Part shown: positions 34,312 to 43,709 of the stretch, in pieces
Position numbering within the stretch: position 1 is the first letter of the stretch
Layout of the letters: every line of letters begins with the position of its first letter
Assembly (NCBI RefSeq): GCF_017310645.1
Contig: NZ_JAFLRH010000040.1
Coordinates: forward strand, 62,001 to 126,000
DNA length: 64,000 nt
Origin: Paradesulfitobacterium ferrireducens
Lineage (GTDB): Bacteria; Bacillota; Desulfitobacteriia; Desulfitobacteriales; Desulfitobacteriaceae
Direction of reading: 5' to 3'
Notes under the pieces: generated by a model
What the model saw: the letters and a program-made list of their open reading frames with translations, nothing else
Database searches by the model: none
Told to the model about the DNA's origin: nothing
Position numbers and translations under genes: made by a program

Positions 34312-35178
34312 TTGTTTTCAAACAAGCAAAAGTGGGTGGGCGCAACGGCGTTTGCCGCCGTGCTGATTTCGAGCAGCCTCACAAGTCTGTCGCCTTCCCA
34401 AGCCGCGGTACCGTCAGCAGTTTCAGGCATTCAAGCCGCGAACATCATTAGAACCAATACCCATAGTAAGGACAGTTCGCAAACACAAACGTTTCCAGGG
34501 ATGCTATCTCCACAGGAAAGCTTAACAACCGCACCGCTTAATGTCGCAGCAAACCCTGCACAGGGCAGGGGTCTAGCCGTAACCACTCTTGCACTAAAAA
34601 GCGCCATCCCGGTAGAGCTGGAAACCAAACCTACCTCGGCTTCTAAAACAGTTTCAACTTCTCAAACACCTGCATCTGTACAAGCTTCGGTTAGCGAGCC
34701 AAAGCAACAAGCAAAACCAGCCTCTTCCGGGAGCACGAAGAAAAGTTCTGCGCCCGCCAAGCCGGTGCAAACGGCCAAAGCTTCAAATCCGGCGCAACTG
34801 TCCCGTGGAGGTTCACCACAAGTCAGCAGTATCATCGAACGGGCTCTCAGCCTGCGCGGCGTACCCTATCTCTGGGGCGGGACCACTCCTAAAGGGTTTG
34901 ATTGCTCCGGATTTGTGCAATATGTCTTTGCCGCTTCAGGCATCAAATTGCCCCGGACCTCTTTCGAACAATATAAGGTAGGAACCCCGGTTGCCCGTGA
35001 CCAGCTGCAAGTCGGGGATGTGGTGTTCTTCTCTACTTATGCCCGCGGGGCTTCAGATGTCAGGATCTATATCGGGGGAGGCCGCACTATAGGGGCTTCG
35101 AGTGACGGTGTGGCAATTCACAGCCTTTCTGAAAGTTACTGGTCTAAACACTATTTAGGCGCCAGAAGAGTCCTGTAG
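34312..35178 (+). CDS. Exported NlpC/P60 protein with altered catalytic triad
   Basis: A wall-associated protein under a c-di-AMP riboswitch. The signal peptide (1-32) is followed by a long Ser/Thr/Ala/Pro/Lys-rich linker (about 33-170) and a C-terminal NlpC/P60 domain. The nucleophile Cys198 is present in GFDCSGFVQYVF. The segment that should carry the catalytic His reads ASDVRIYIGGG, so His is replaced by Asp249 (codon GAT), and the third polar residue is replaced by Gly. It may be inactive or use other residues. TTG start after GGTGGAGG. Confidence 0.9.
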   Translation: MFSNKQKWVGATAFAAVLISSSLTSLSPSQAAVPSAVSGIQAANIIRTNTHSKDSSQTQTFPGMLSPQESLTTAPLNVAANPAQGRGLAVTTLALKSAIPVELETKPTSASKTVSTSQTPASVQASVSEPKQQAKPASSGSTKKSSAPAKPVQTAKASNPAQLSRGGSPQVSSIIERALSLRGVPYLWGGTTPKGFDCSGFVQYVFAASGIKLPRTSFEQYKVGTPVARDQLQVGDVVFFSTYARGASDVRIYIGGGRTIGASSDGVAIHSLSESYWSKHYLGARRVL

Positions 35179-35273
35179 CAAAAGAAAAACTACTGATTTG
35201 TTTGATAACTTAAGTTTCCGCAACCTGGACCGGAAACTGAGTTCATTATTTACCTGAAGGAGGTAGTGCAAAC

Positions 35274-36062
35274 ATGGCTCCGATTCTCTTTACCGTCGGC
35301 GGCTTTTCCCTGCGTTCTTACGGAGTTATTGTTGCCTTGGCGATTGTGTTGGGACTGGGTGTAGCCTATTTCCTGGCGTCTAAAGAAAAAGAATACCGGA
35401 TGCACCTGGTGGATTTGGTGCTTTATGCCTTAATCGGGGCGATTCTGGGGGCACGGCTGTGGCAGGTTCTGTTTTACGACTGGGCTTATTACAGGGAGAA
35501 TTTACAGGAAATTGTGATGCTCTGGCATGGCGGTTTAGCCATTCAAGGGGCTCTGACAGGAGCTTTCCTTACGGGGTGGATTTATACCCGCATGCGTAAG
35601 CTGGATTTTTGGCGTTTGGCTGACGTGGCTGCGCCTGGCCTGATTTTTGGCCAGGCTGTGGGGCGGATCGCCTGCTTCTTAAACGGGGACGCTTTCGGGT
35701 CGCCCACCGGCTCGGCTTTCGGCCTGGTCTATCCACCTGGGACACCGGCCTATGCCGCCTACGGCAGCCAACCGCTGTGGCCGGCTGAGATCTGGGAAGG
35801 ACAGTGGAACATGGTCGTGTTTGCCCTGATTCTGATGATGTCACGCTGGCGTCCATGGCCGCGCGGAGTTGTATTCCTCACGTATATCGTGCTCTATTCG
35901 AGCGGTAGGTTTGCGCTGGAGTTCCTCCGAGGGGACGGACCGCGCTATTTGTTCCAGTGGACTGCTGCTCAGTGGAGCAGTGTTGGAATGATCGCTTTTG
36001 CGCTTATCGCCTACATTGTGCTAAAGATGCGACTTCCGAAGGAGAAGGCGCTTGCATGTTGA
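35274..36062 (+). CDS. lgt: Prolipoprotein diacylglyceryl transferase
   Basis: Lgt is an integral membrane enzyme that adds diacylglycerol to the lipobox cysteine of lipoproteins. It has seven helices in 262 residues. The family signature GQAVGRIACFLNGDAFG is present, preceded by MLWHGGLAIQGAL and an N-terminal FSLRSYG. ATG after GAAGGAGGT. It stands alone between the NlpC/P60 gene and the T-box leader. Confidence 0.95.
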   Translation: MAPILFTVGGFSLRSYGVIVALAIVLGLGVAYFLASKEKEYRMHLVDLVLYALIGAILGARLWQVLFYDWAYYRENLQEIVMLWHGGLAIQGALTGAFLTGWIYTRMRKLDFWRLADVAAPGLIFGQAVGRIACFLNGDAFGSPTGSAFGLVYPPGTPAYAAYGSQPLWPAEIWEGQWNMVVFALILMMSRWRPWPRGVVFLTYIVLYSSGRFALEFLRGDGPRYLFQWTAAQWSSVGMIAFALIAYIVLKMRLPKEKALAC

Positions 36063-36119
36063 CAGCTTTCCCTTCCTTTGATATTATGAAAAATACATGA
36101 TAGTGGGGAAGCTGAATGA

Positions 36120-36342
36120 CCTATGAACCCTTGGGATAAGGCTGTGCATCATCTCTTTCCAGGGAGGGCCGACTGACTGGGACCGGCCTGAGAGACGCAG
36201 AGCGTGACAGCCTAAGGAGGGTTATTTGGTACGGGTGGTTTCGTTAACAACCAAAGAGTGGGCGGAGTGATTCCGTCAATGAGGGTGGCACCACGGGAAG
36301 TTCTCGTCCCTTGCATTTCAGCAAGGGAGAGAACTTTTTGTA
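36120..36342 (+). promoter_or_regulatory. T-box leader of hisS-aspS
   Basis: A tRNA-sensing leader. The base of stem I pairs GGCTGT (36140-36145) with ACAGCC (36207-36212). The T-box GAGGGTGGCACCACGG is at 36281-36296. A terminator (GTTCTCGTCCCTTGC / GCAAGGGAGAGAAC, then TTTTT) ends at 36339. A GAC triplet at the end of stem I (36206-36208) could be the specifier for tRNA-Asp; this is tentative. The downstream 36343-36508 holds a repeat. Confidence 0.9.
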
Positions 36343-36346
36343 TTAG

Positions 36347-36480
36347 TATCCAGGAGTCAGCATTCAGAATTCAGAATGTCCGAGAATAGGTTTTAGGATT
36401 TACGAAGTTATTTTTGATTATTTCTATCGCTAAAACGGTTTCTCATTCTGAGTACTGACTCCTGATTCCTGAATTCTGGA
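36347..36480. repeat. CAGGAGTCAG/GAATTCTG dispersed repeat pair
   Basis: The segment begins CAGGAGTCAGCATTCAGAAT (36351-36370) and ends with the near-complementary ACTGACTCCTGATTCCTGAA (36454-36473), so it could fold back on itself. The same words recur at 43150, 43385 and 43535-43562. It lies between the T-box terminator and hisS. Confidence 0.6.
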
Positions 36481-36508
36481 CTATTTAATGTAACAGGAGG
36501 ATAAGCAC

Positions 36509-37786
36509 ATGTCGATTCAGCGTCCTAAAGGGACTCAGGACATCCTGCCGGGCACTGTGGAGAAGTGGCAATACCTTGAGGACACCATTCGCACAGTTTG
36601 CCGCGAATACGGTTATGAAGAAATCCGCACTCCTATGTTCGAAGCGACTGAACTTTTTCAGCGTGGAGTAGGGGAAACGACTGACATTGTAAACAAAGAG
36701 ATGTACACTTTCTTGGACAAAGGGGAGCGCTCCATTACCTTGCGTCCGGAGCTGACGGCTGCCGTTTGCCGTGCATATGCGGAAAATAAGCTTTACGCTT
36801 GGCCTCAGCCGGTAAAGCTTTACTACATCGGACCGATGTTTCGTTACGAAAGGCCGCAGGCCGGGCGCTTCCGCCAGTTCCACCAGTTCGGGATTGAGGT
36901 TTTAGGGGCGGACAAGCCTGTCGTTGATGCGGAGGTTATTAGTCTGGTGTGGACTCTGTATCAGCGCTTAGGGCTTACGGGCTTGGAAGTGCACATTAAT
37001 TCTGTCGGCTGTCCGACGTGCCGGGCTGAGCATAAAGACAAACTGTTAGAGTTTCTGAAGCCGCACAGCCATGAACTCTGCCGCGACTGCCAGGACCGGC
37101 TGGAACGCAATCCTATGCGGATCTTGGATTGCAAAAACCCATCCTGCCAGGCGTTTACTGCTGGGGCTCCGACCACCTTGGACATGCTTTGCCCCGAGTG
37201 CAAGAGCCACTTCGAAGAACTCCAGGAACTACTGAAGGCAGCCGGAGTTGTATATAAGGTAGACCCCCGCCTGGTGCGCGGCCTTGATTATTACCGCAAG
37301 ACCGCTTTTGAAGTGTTGGTGGAGGAAATTGGGGCCCAAAGCGCCATTTGCGGTGGCGGCCGCTATGATGGGCTGGTGGCAGAGATCGGCGGGCCGCCCA
37401 CCCCGGGCATCGGTTTTGCCATGGGCATGGAGCGGGCCTTAGCTGCCATCGAAGTACAAAACAAGATGCCGGAATTCGAAAAAGCCGGATATGCCATGAT
37501 TGTTGCACTCGGACAGCAAGCCCAGAGACACGGGTTCGCCTGGGTAAGCGCACTAAGGAAAGCCGGGATTCCTGCGAGCATTGACCTGTTAGGTCGCAGC
37601 CTTAAGGCCCAGCTCAAAGCGGCTGACCGTGAAGGTGTTAAGTATGCCTTGATTTTAGGGGAAGAAGAACTGAACAAAGGTATGGCGATCCTGAGGGATT
37701 TAAGGGTCGGGGAACAGGAAGAAGTCGCCCTAAATCAAGTTGTATCCGTGCTTAAAGATAAATTCGGAGAGGGTGTAAACGCATGA
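36509..37786 (+). CDS. hisS: Histidyl-tRNA synthetase
   Basis: A class II synthetase charging tRNA-His. It is full length (425). Motifs are [12 protein letters not shown], motif 2 [19 protein letters not shown], the histidine-binding [14 protein letters not shown] and motif 3 [14 protein letters not shown] after ACAGGAGGA. Its stop overlaps the aspS start, so the two form an operon under one T-box. Confidence 0.97.
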   Translation: MSIQRPKGTQDILPGTVEKWQYLEDTIRTVCREYGYEEIRTPMFEATELFQRGVGETTDIVNKEMYTFLDKGERSITLRPELTAAVCRAYAENKLYAWPQPVKLYYIGPMFRYERPQAGRFRQFHQFGIEVLGADKPVVDAEVISLVWTLYQRLGLTGLEVHINSVGCPTCRAEHKDKLLEFLKPHSHELCRDCQDRLERNPMRILDCKNPSCQAFTAGAPTTLDMLCPECKSHFEELQELLKAAGVVYKVDPRLVRGLDYYRKTAFEVLVEEIGAQSAICGGGRYDGLVAEIGGPPTPGIGFAMGMERALAAIEVQNKMPEFEKAGYAMIVALGQQAQRHGFAWVSALRKAGIPASIDLLGRSLKAQLKAADREGVKYALILGEEELNKGMAILRDLRVGEQEEVALNQVVSVLKDKFGEGVNA

Positions 37787-39564
37787 CATTGCTGCAGGAA
37801 AGAGCAGAGGGTGGATCTTTAAGAAGGGAGCATGTGGGACAAAAAGTGCGTCTCATGGGCTGGGTTCAGCGGCGGCGCGACCACGGCGGCCTTATCTTTG
37901 TGGATTTAAGAGATCGTTCAGGCTTGGTTCAGGTGGTGTTTGACCCGGATATCGGAGCGGATTTTGCCAAGGCTGAGGGTTTGCGCAACGAATATGTGGT
38001 ATCCATTGACGGCAGGGTCAGTGCCCGTCCGGAAGGGACAGAGAACTCCAGCCTGCCCACCGGGGAAATCGAAGTCTATGCCGAGTCCCTCCAGGTTTTG
38101 AATTCCTCCAAGACCCCGCCTTTCTACATCCAGGATGATGTCGAGGTGGATGAGATGCTGCGCCTTAAACACCGCTACCTGGATTTGCGCCGGCCGGAGA
38201 TGCAGGAAGTATTCAAAACCCGGCATCAAGTAACGCAAATTATGCGCAATTTCTTAGATAGGCAGGGATTCTGGGAGATCGAGACTCCCATGCTTACGAA
38301 ATCCACTCCCGAAGGAGCGAGGGATTACCTGGTTCCGAGCCGGGTGCATCCCGGGGAGTTCTATGCTTTGCCCCAGTCGCCCCAGCTTTTTAAGCAGCTC
38401 TTGATGGTTTCCGGGATTGAGAAGTATTTCCAAATCGCCCGCTGCTTCCGGGACGAGGATTTAAGGGCGGATCGGCAGCCGGAGTTTACTCAGCTCGATC
38501 TGGAAATGTCTTTTGTTGAGGTTGAGGACATCCTCCCATTGATGGAGGAGCTGATTCAAGAGATCTTTGCCGGAGCGGCGGGCATCAAGGTTCAGACCCC
38601 GTTTCCCCGCTTAACCTACCGGGAGGCAATGGAGCGGTTCGGCTCGGATAAGCCGGATACCCGTTTCGGCATGGAATTAATCGATGTCGCGGAAGTAGTC
38701 AAAGACTGCAATTTCAAGGTTTTTGCCGACGTCATCGCCAAGGGAGGCAGGGTAAAAGGGATTTGCGCCAAAGGCTGTGCCGACATGCCGCGCCGGGAAT
38801 TAGACGGCTTGGTGAAGTTTGTCAACCAGTATGGAGCCAAGGGCTTAGCCTATATTGTCCTAGCCGAGGAAGGACTTAAGTCGCCTATAACCAAATTTTT
38901 CACGGATGAGGAAATGCAGAGGCTGATCAAACATATGCGGGGAGAAACCGGGGATATCTTGTTTTTCGTCGCGGACAAGGATTCAGTCGTAGCCGATGCG
39001 TTGGGCCATTTGCGCCTTGAACTCGGAAAACGCTTGAACTTGATTCCGCAAGGAGTGCGCAAATTCCTGTGGGTAACGGAATTTCCCTTGCTTGAATATG
39101 ATGAGGCGGAAAAACGCTATGTAGCCATCCATCACCCCTTCACTTCGCCGATGGATGAAGATTTGCCGCTCCTTGATACCGAACCGCTGAAATCGAGGGC
39201 CAAGGCTTATGACCTTATCTTAAACGGCGTTGAACTTGGCGGCGGCAGCATCAGGATTCACCGCCGGGAAGTTCAGGAGAAAATGTTCAATCTGCTCGGG
39301 ATGTCAGAAGAAGAGGCTAACTCGAAATTCGGGTTCTTGCTGGAAGCTTTTGAATACGGGACACCTCCCCACGGCGGGATTGCTTTCGGCCTAGACCGGC
39401 TGGTCATGCTGCTTGCTGAGAGAGAAAGTATCCGGGATGTCATCGCGTTTCCTAAAACTCAGAGCGCGACCGACTTACTCACTCAGGCACCCTCAACTGT
39501 GGCTCCCAAACAGTTGAAAGAATTGCATATAAAGACGGAAATCATAACGGTTGGCATAAAATAA
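37783..39564 (+). CDS. aspS: Aspartyl-tRNA synthetase (bacterial type)
   Basis: A class IIb synthetase of 593 residues. The N-terminal OB fold carries [20 protein letters not shown]; the catalytic domain has [18 protein letters not shown] and the motif 3 [13 protein letters not shown]. The bacterial GAD insertion is present around residues 290-410. It overlaps hisS by 4 bp. It is of the large bacterial type and may be discriminating or not; this was not resolved. Confidence 0.97.
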   Translation: MTLLQERAEGGSLRREHVGQKVRLMGWVQRRRDHGGLIFVDLRDRSGLVQVVFDPDIGADFAKAEGLRNEYVVSIDGRVSARPEGTENSSLPTGEIEVYAESLQVLNSSKTPPFYIQDDVEVDEMLRLKHRYLDLRRPEMQEVFKTRHQVTQIMRNFLDRQGFWEIETPMLTKSTPEGARDYLVPSRVHPGEFYALPQSPQLFKQLLMVSGIEKYFQIARCFRDEDLRADRQPEFTQLDLEMSFVEVEDILPLMEELIQEIFAGAAGIKVQTPFPRLTYREAMERFGSDKPDTRFGMELIDVAEVVKDCNFKVFADVIAKGGRVKGICAKGCADMPRRELDGLVKFVNQYGAKGLAYIVLAEEGLKSPITKFFTDEEMQRLIKHMRGETGDILFFVADKDSVVADALGHLRLELGKRLNLIPQGVRKFLWVTEFPLLEYDEAEKRYVAIHHPFTSPMDEDLPLLDTEPLKSRAKAYDLILNGVELGGGSIRIHRREVQEKMFNLLGMSEEEANSKFGFLLEAFEYGTPPHGGIAFGLDRLVMLLAERESIRDVIAFPKTQSATDLLTQAPSTVAPKQLKELHIKTEIITVGIK

Positions 39565-39580
39565 GAATCCAAAGAACTGT

Positions 39581-39635
39581 TTGACAGCAGCAAACTTTAC
39601 CAGTATAATTATTAAGGAGTTACCCCCTAAGGGTA
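39581..39635 (+). promoter_or_regulatory. Consensus promoter with CsoR-like operator
   Basis: TTGACA at 39581 and TATAAT at 39604 with 17-bp spacing form a full consensus promoter. The palindrome TACCCCCTAAGGGTA at 39621-39635 lies at about +10 to +25, ahead of a CsoR-type gene, so autorepression is expected. Confidence 0.8.
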
Positions 39636-39649
39636 TCGGAGGGATATTT

Positions 39650-39928
39650 ATGGATACTTCACCCTATACAGATTCGAAAGATGATCTTATCCGGCGTCTG
39701 AAAAAAATTGAGGGCCAGGTTAAAGGGCTGCAGCGCATGGTGGAAAGCGATAAGAACTGTGTGGATATCCTTGTTCAAGTTGCTGCGGTAAGAGCAGCTG
39801 TTCACAAAGTGGGCACGATTGTGTTTGAGAACCACTCGCGTCAGTGTTTAACAAACGCTGTGGATGTTCAGAATAAGGAAAACGCGATCGAAGAACTGAT
39901 TGGGGTACTGAGCAAGTTTGTCAAGTAA
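39650..39928 (+). CDS. Second CsoR/DUF156-type repressor
   Basis: A 92-residue metal- or sulfur-sensing repressor. RRLKKIEGQVKGLQRMVE opens the first helix. The ligand positions read Cys (NCVDIL), His and Cys (ENHSRQC), the C-H-C pattern of copper-type CsoR. No copper transport gene is next to it; a thioredoxin gene follows after 55 bp. The longer frame from 39581 covers its promoter, so the ATG at 39650 after GGAGGGA is right. The inducer is uncertain. Confidence 0.87.
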   Translation: MDTSPYTDSKDDLIRRLKKIEGQVKGLQRMVESDKNCVDILVQVAAVRAAVHKVGTIVFENHSRQCLTNAVDVQNKENAIEELIGVLSKFVK

Positions 39929-39983
39929 TAATTATCAATATGCTTTCATAGAAAAGTTTAGTATAACTTAAGGAGGAATTTGC

Positions 39984-40313
39984 ATGGCAGGAGCAAACAT
40001 TAAAACTTTTACCACAGCAAATTGGAACCAAGACGTTCTCAATTCTGATAAACCGGTGTTGGTTGATTTTTGGGCTGAATGGTGCAGCCCCTGCCGCATG
40101 GTAGCTCCGATCGTGGCGGAATTGGCGGACGAATATGTGGGTAAAATTGTTGTTGGCAAGCTCAATGTGGATGAACATGGCCCGGTAGCCAGCCAGTACG
40201 GAATCATGAGCATTCCTACTCTCGGCCTTTTCAAAGGCGGCAAGATGGTAGACAAGATCATCGGTTTCCGTCCGAAGGCTGAATTGGCTAAAATGCTTAA
40301 TGCCCACGCTTAA
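39984..40313 (+). CDS. trxA: Thioredoxin with CSPC active site
   Basis: A 109-residue cytoplasmic disulfide reductase with a full thioredoxin fold. The active site is WAEWCSPCRM (Cys34, Cys37) instead of the usual WCGPC; the cis-Pro loop is SIPTLGLFKGG. The Gly-to-Ser change should alter the redox potential or partner choice. ATG after AAGGAGGA. It is probably co-transcribed with the CsoR-type repressor upstream. A hairpin (AGGCTGTGCC/GGCATGGCCT, 40368-40394) follows, without a T-run. Confidence 0.93.
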   Translation: MAGANIKTFTTANWNQDVLNSDKPVLVDFWAEWCSPCRMVAPIVAELADEYVGKIVVGKLNVDEHGPVASQYGIMSIPTLGLFKGGKMVDKIIGFRPKAELAKMLNAHA

Positions 40314-40588
40314 CACATTTGATAAGGGACGTTATGCTAAATACGTAAGATAATGGCGTAATTAATTAGGCTGTGCCGCTTCTGGCATGGCCTTAATCAT
40401 TTAAGCGCAGGTTTCAGTCTTTCCAAAATATTGCTTGGGGTTACGTGTGAAATAGTAGTACAATTAAAAATGTGATCCCGGAGTGAATTCCGACAATCAA
40501 GACCACAAATTGGTACCGCTACGATACGCACGACTTAATGAACATTGATCGTGGGCAACAGAAGAACAAGGGAAAGGGGAAACACGAG

Positions 40589-41626
40589 ATGGAGCAACCT
40601 TGGATCAATTTTCGCAGTGACACGGTGACGCTGCCGACTGCTGAAATGCGGGAAGCGATGGCGCAAGCGGAAGTAGGGGATGATGTTTACGGCGAGGACC
40701 CGAGCGTCAACCGCCTGGAAGAGTTAGCAGCGGCAAAAGTAGGAAAAGAAGCGGCTCTGTTTGTGACCAGCGGTACCCAGGGCAATTTGGTATCGGTGTT
40801 GGCCCATACGCACAAAGGGGACGAAGTGCTGCTCGAAAAAGAGTCTCATATCTACTATTACGAAGTTGGGGGCATGTCCGCTTTGGGCGGGTTAATTCCC
40901 AGGCTCTTAGACAGTGAAGGGGGAATTTTCAGCGCCGAAGCAGTGCGCAAGGCCCTGCGCGGGGATAACATTCATTTTCCGAGGACGTCTCTCCTTTGCT
41001 TGGAAAATACGCATAACCGGGCCGGCGGAACCTATTGGACACCCGCACAAGTGGCTGAGGTTGCCGCTGCTGCCAAAGAAGCCGGGCTCAGGGTCCATGT
41101 GGACGGTGCCCGCATCTTTAACGCTGCAGTCGCCCAAGGGGTAGACGTAATAGAATTGACAGCTCCGGTTGATTCGGTGCAGTTTTGCTTGTCCAAAGGG
41201 TTAGGGGCTCCGGTCGGATCGATGGTGGCCGGGAGCAAGGAATTTATTGCCCGGGCGCGCAAATGGCGCAAAATGCTGGGCGGCGGCATGCGCCAGGCGG
41301 GGGTTCTGGCAGCCGCAGGGATCATAGCCCTGGAAAAGATGGTGGACCGCTTGGCTGAGGATCACGCTCTGGCCCGCAAGATTGGACAGGAACTCGTTAA
41401 CATCCCTTTTCTTGGAGTAGACTTAGAGCGCCTGCAAACTAATATCTTGGTCGTTTCCGTTGATCCGGCCTGGGGTACCGCCCAAGAACTCCTAGGTAAA
41501 CTGCGTGAGCGGGGAATCTTGGCGACTGATTTCGGACCGCAAAAAGTGCGGTTTGTGACGCATGAGGATGTGGGGGAAAAGGACGCCGCCAAACTGATTA
41601 AAGCTTTGAAAGAAATCATGTCTTAG
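40589..41626 (+). CDS. ltaE: Low-specificity L-threonine aldolase
   Basis: A PLP enzyme splitting L-threonine or L-allo-threonine into glycine and acetaldehyde. It is a fold type I enzyme with INFRSDTVTLPT at the N-terminus, LFVTSGTQGNL, HVDGARIFNAAV and the PLP lysine in FCLSKGLGAPVGS. The ATG at 40589 fits the family start and follows AAGGGGAAA; an upstream ATG at 40538 would add 17 unrelated residues. The 40314-40588 leader shows no recognised riboswitch. Confidence 0.92.
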   Translation: MEQPWINFRSDTVTLPTAEMREAMAQAEVGDDVYGEDPSVNRLEELAAAKVGKEAALFVTSGTQGNLVSVLAHTHKGDEVLLEKESHIYYYEVGGMSALGGLIPRLLDSEGGIFSAEAVRKALRGDNIHFPRTSLLCLENTHNRAGGTYWTPAQVAEVAAAAKEAGLRVHVDGARIFNAAVAQGVDVIELTAPVDSVQFCLSKGLGAPVGSMVAGSKEFIARARKWRKMLGGGMRQAGVLAAAGIIALEKMVDRLAEDHALARKIGQELVNIPFLGVDLERLQTNILVVSVDPAWGTAQELLGKLRERGILATDFGPQKVRFVTHEDVGEKDAAKLIKALKEIMS

Positions 41627-41675
41627 GAGAAACTGTCTTTGCAAAACAATATGACTGACCTAGTGAGTATACATA

Positions 41676-41718
41676 ATAAAGAAATCCTCCCACCATCTTG
41701 GCAGAGGATTTTCTTACT
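41676..41718. terminator. Bidirectional terminator between ltaE and rarA
   Basis: AAAGAAATCCTC pairs with GAGGATTTTCTT, T-rich on both sides. It separates two convergent genes. Confidence 0.7.
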
Positions 41719-41794
41719 TTTACCGTACGAGTTGCTCTAAAGCAAAGTTTAGGTTGAGTGGTAATTATTACTCTTAGGTCTTGGCTAAGTAACC

Positions 41795-43099
41795 TTAATC
41801 TTTCGACTTTCTCCGACGGTTCTCGAATTGATCCTTGCCCATCCCGGAAGGGGTGAAAAACACCTGGTCTTTGACAATGGAAGGGAGGTAATCCTGTTCG
41901 ACCCAATGCCCCGGGTAGGGGTGGGGATAGAGATACCCCTTGCCGTGTCCGAGTGTTTTTGCCCCCGGGTAATGGGAGTCGCGCAGATGGAGGGGGACTT
42001 CTCCGTTCGGATGGAGGCGGACATATTCGAGGGCGCTGTCAATCCCTGCAATGACACTGTTGCTTTTAGGTGCGGTTGCAATCGCCAGGACGGCTTGAGC
42101 CATGGGGATGCGGGCTTCGGGCAGGCCGAGCCACTCCAGAGCGTTGGCGGCCGCCTGAGCCTGCAGCATTGCCAAGGGGTCGGCCAAGCCGACATCTTCG
42201 GAAGCATGGACCAGAATCCGGCGCATGATAAAGCGGGGATCTTCCCCGGACTCCAGAAGGACTGCAAGCCAGTAAAGAGCGGCATCAGGGTCCGAGCCGC
42301 GCATGCTTTTAATGAAGGCGGAGATGATGTCATAGTGATAATCCCCGCTCTTGTCATAGCGCAAAGCCCGCTGCTGAATCGACTCCTCGGCGGTCTTGAG
42401 ATCAATGCGGCGGACGCCTTCCACCGGCGCGGTGGTAAGTACCGCCAGTTCCAGGGCATTGAGGGCGCGGCGCAGATCCCCGTTGGCGTAATTGATCCAG
42501 TGCTCCCAGGCTGCGGGCTCGATTTCAACCTTATAATTCCCAAGGCCTCTTTCCCGGTCGTGGAGAGCCAGTTCGAGCCCGCGCCGGATTTCCTCCGCTG
42601 ACAGCGTTTCTAATCTAAAAAGTGTTGAGCGGCTGAGAAGCGCGGAATTGAGTTCGAAAAACGGGTTTTCCGTAGTCGCGCCGATAAAGGTGATGGTCCC
42701 GTTTTCCACCGCAGGGAGCAAGGCGTCTTGCTGCCCTTTGTTAAAGCGGTGAACCTCGTCACAGAAAACCAGGGTGCGTTTGCCATAAAGGTGAAGCTGG
42801 TCGGTGGCATCCTGGATGATTTCACGGAGTTCCTTTACTCCCGCGGCTACAGCGTTGATCTTGACAAAACGGGATGATGTCTGTTGGGAAATGACATAGG
42901 CCAAGGATGTCTTTCCTGTCCCGGGCGGGCCGTAGAGAATAAGGGAGGTTACGCGGTCCGCTTCCACAGCTCTCCTTAGTAATTTGCCCGGGCCCAGAAT
43001 ATGGCTTTGCCCGATATACTCGTCCAGAGTGCGCGGGCGCATGCGCTCCGCCAGCGGAGCCACCTGGTTTTGGTCAAAACTAGCTGAGAATAGGTCCAT
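41795..43099 (-). CDS. rarA: Replication-associated recombination protein A (RarA/MgsA) ATPase
   Basis: An AAA+ ATPase of the clamp-loader clade that acts at stalled forks. It is 434 residues long. Walker A is YGPPGTGKTSLA and Walker B/sensor is LVFCDEVHRFNKGQQD. RMRPRTLDEYIGQSHILGPG is at the N-terminus, and the tetramerisation region ends with DYLPSIVKDQVFFTPS. Start ATG at 43099. It stands alone, and its upstream region is occupied by repeats. Confidence 0.95.
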   Translation of the reverse strand: MDLFSASFDQNQVAPLAERMRPRTLDEYIGQSHILGPGKLLRRAVEADRVTSLILYGPPGTGKTSLAYVISQQTSSRFVKINAVAAGVKELREIIQDATDQLHLYGKRTLVFCDEVHRFNKGQQDALLPAVENGTITFIGATTENPFFELNSALLSRSTLFRLETLSAEEIRRGLELALHDRERGLGNYKVEIEPAAWEHWINYANGDLRRALNALELAVLTTAPVEGVRRIDLKTAEESIQQRALRYDKSGDYHYDIISAFIKSMRGSDPDAALYWLAVLLESGEDPRFIMRRILVHASEDVGLADPLAMLQAQAAANALEWLGLPEARIPMAQAVLAIATAPKSNSVIAGIDSALEYVRLHPNGEVPLHLRDSHYPGAKTLGHGKGYLYPHPYPGHWVEQDYLPSIVKDQVFFTPSGMGKDQFENRRRKSKD

Positions 43100-43193
43100 G
43101 GCAGTAACATCCTTTCAGTAATATTTGGAGTATGCTTATTAGAAGTATTCAGGAGTCAGACTCCCATGCCGCTATGCGGCACCACTGATGAAT

Positions 43194-43381
43194 GAAAATA
43201 GCCAAGGTGCATTACCCGCTCACCACGCGCCGGAGCTGTTCGCTTGTTGATTCAGCTACAGCGCCAAACCTTAGGGTAATACCTGAAGTGAACCGTGACG
43301 CTGCTTAACGCTGAATCAACTGCGCTCTCGACGCTCCTCTGCTCTACGGTTCGCTAAGTAATTGCCCCTCGTCTATTTTCA
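43194..43381. repeat. MITE-like element, copy 1
   Basis: A 188-bp element with imperfect 18-bp terminal inverted repeats (TGAAAATAGCCAAGGTGC at the left; complement of GCCCCTCGTCTATTTTCA at the right). Inside are CGCTTGTTGATTCAGC and its inverted partner GCTGAATCAAC, so most of it can fold. It shares its interior with 46944-47250. No coding capacity. It lies in the 43100-43709 gap between rarA and iscR. Confidence 0.75.
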
Positions 43382-43383
43382 GG

Positions 43384-43566
43384 GCAGGAGTCAGTAGTTA
43401 GAATTTGAAAACGATAAGTATTCTCATGAGTTTCACCTTCAGCGCTGTTATTCTCGGGCAGTCATCTTCATCGGAAGTGTCTTTATCGGATGCCCCCGTC
43501 ACTGAAAACTACCGAGGAAGGATGCATTTCCTCTCCTGAATTCTGACTCCTGAATTCTGACTTCTT
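43384..43566. repeat. CAGGAGTCAG/GAATTCTGACTCC dispersed repeats
   Basis: GCAGGAGTCAGTAGTTAGAA at 43384 and the tandem CTCCTGAATTCTGACTCCTG at 43535 are inversely related and match the words at 36347-36480 and 43150. Between them is unremarkable sequence. Confidence 0.5.
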
Positions 43567-43617
43567 ACATAAAAAACATTCCTCAGAACATATTATACTA
43601 TATTGCTAAGAATTGCC

Positions 43618-43646
43618 TTGACAAATCCCGACTACTTTAATAAGAT
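43618..43646 (+). promoter_or_regulatory. Promoter of the isc operon
   Basis: TTGACA at 43618 and TAAGAT at 43641 with a spacing of 17 bp, 64 bp before the iscR-like gene. An AT-rich tract follows. Confidence 0.75.
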
Positions 43647-43709
43647 ATAAACAAAAAAGAAATAGTCCTTTTATAAAAAGAAAAAATATAAACGAAAAGG
43701 GGTGAGGGT

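Noticed and set aside
40440..40588. Possible T-box before ltaE because of TTGGTACCGC
   Set aside because: No T-box consensus, no stem I and no terminator/antiterminator pair could be seen.
43100..43193. Promoter for rarA
   Set aside because: No convincing -35/-10 pair was found on the minus strand within the repeats.
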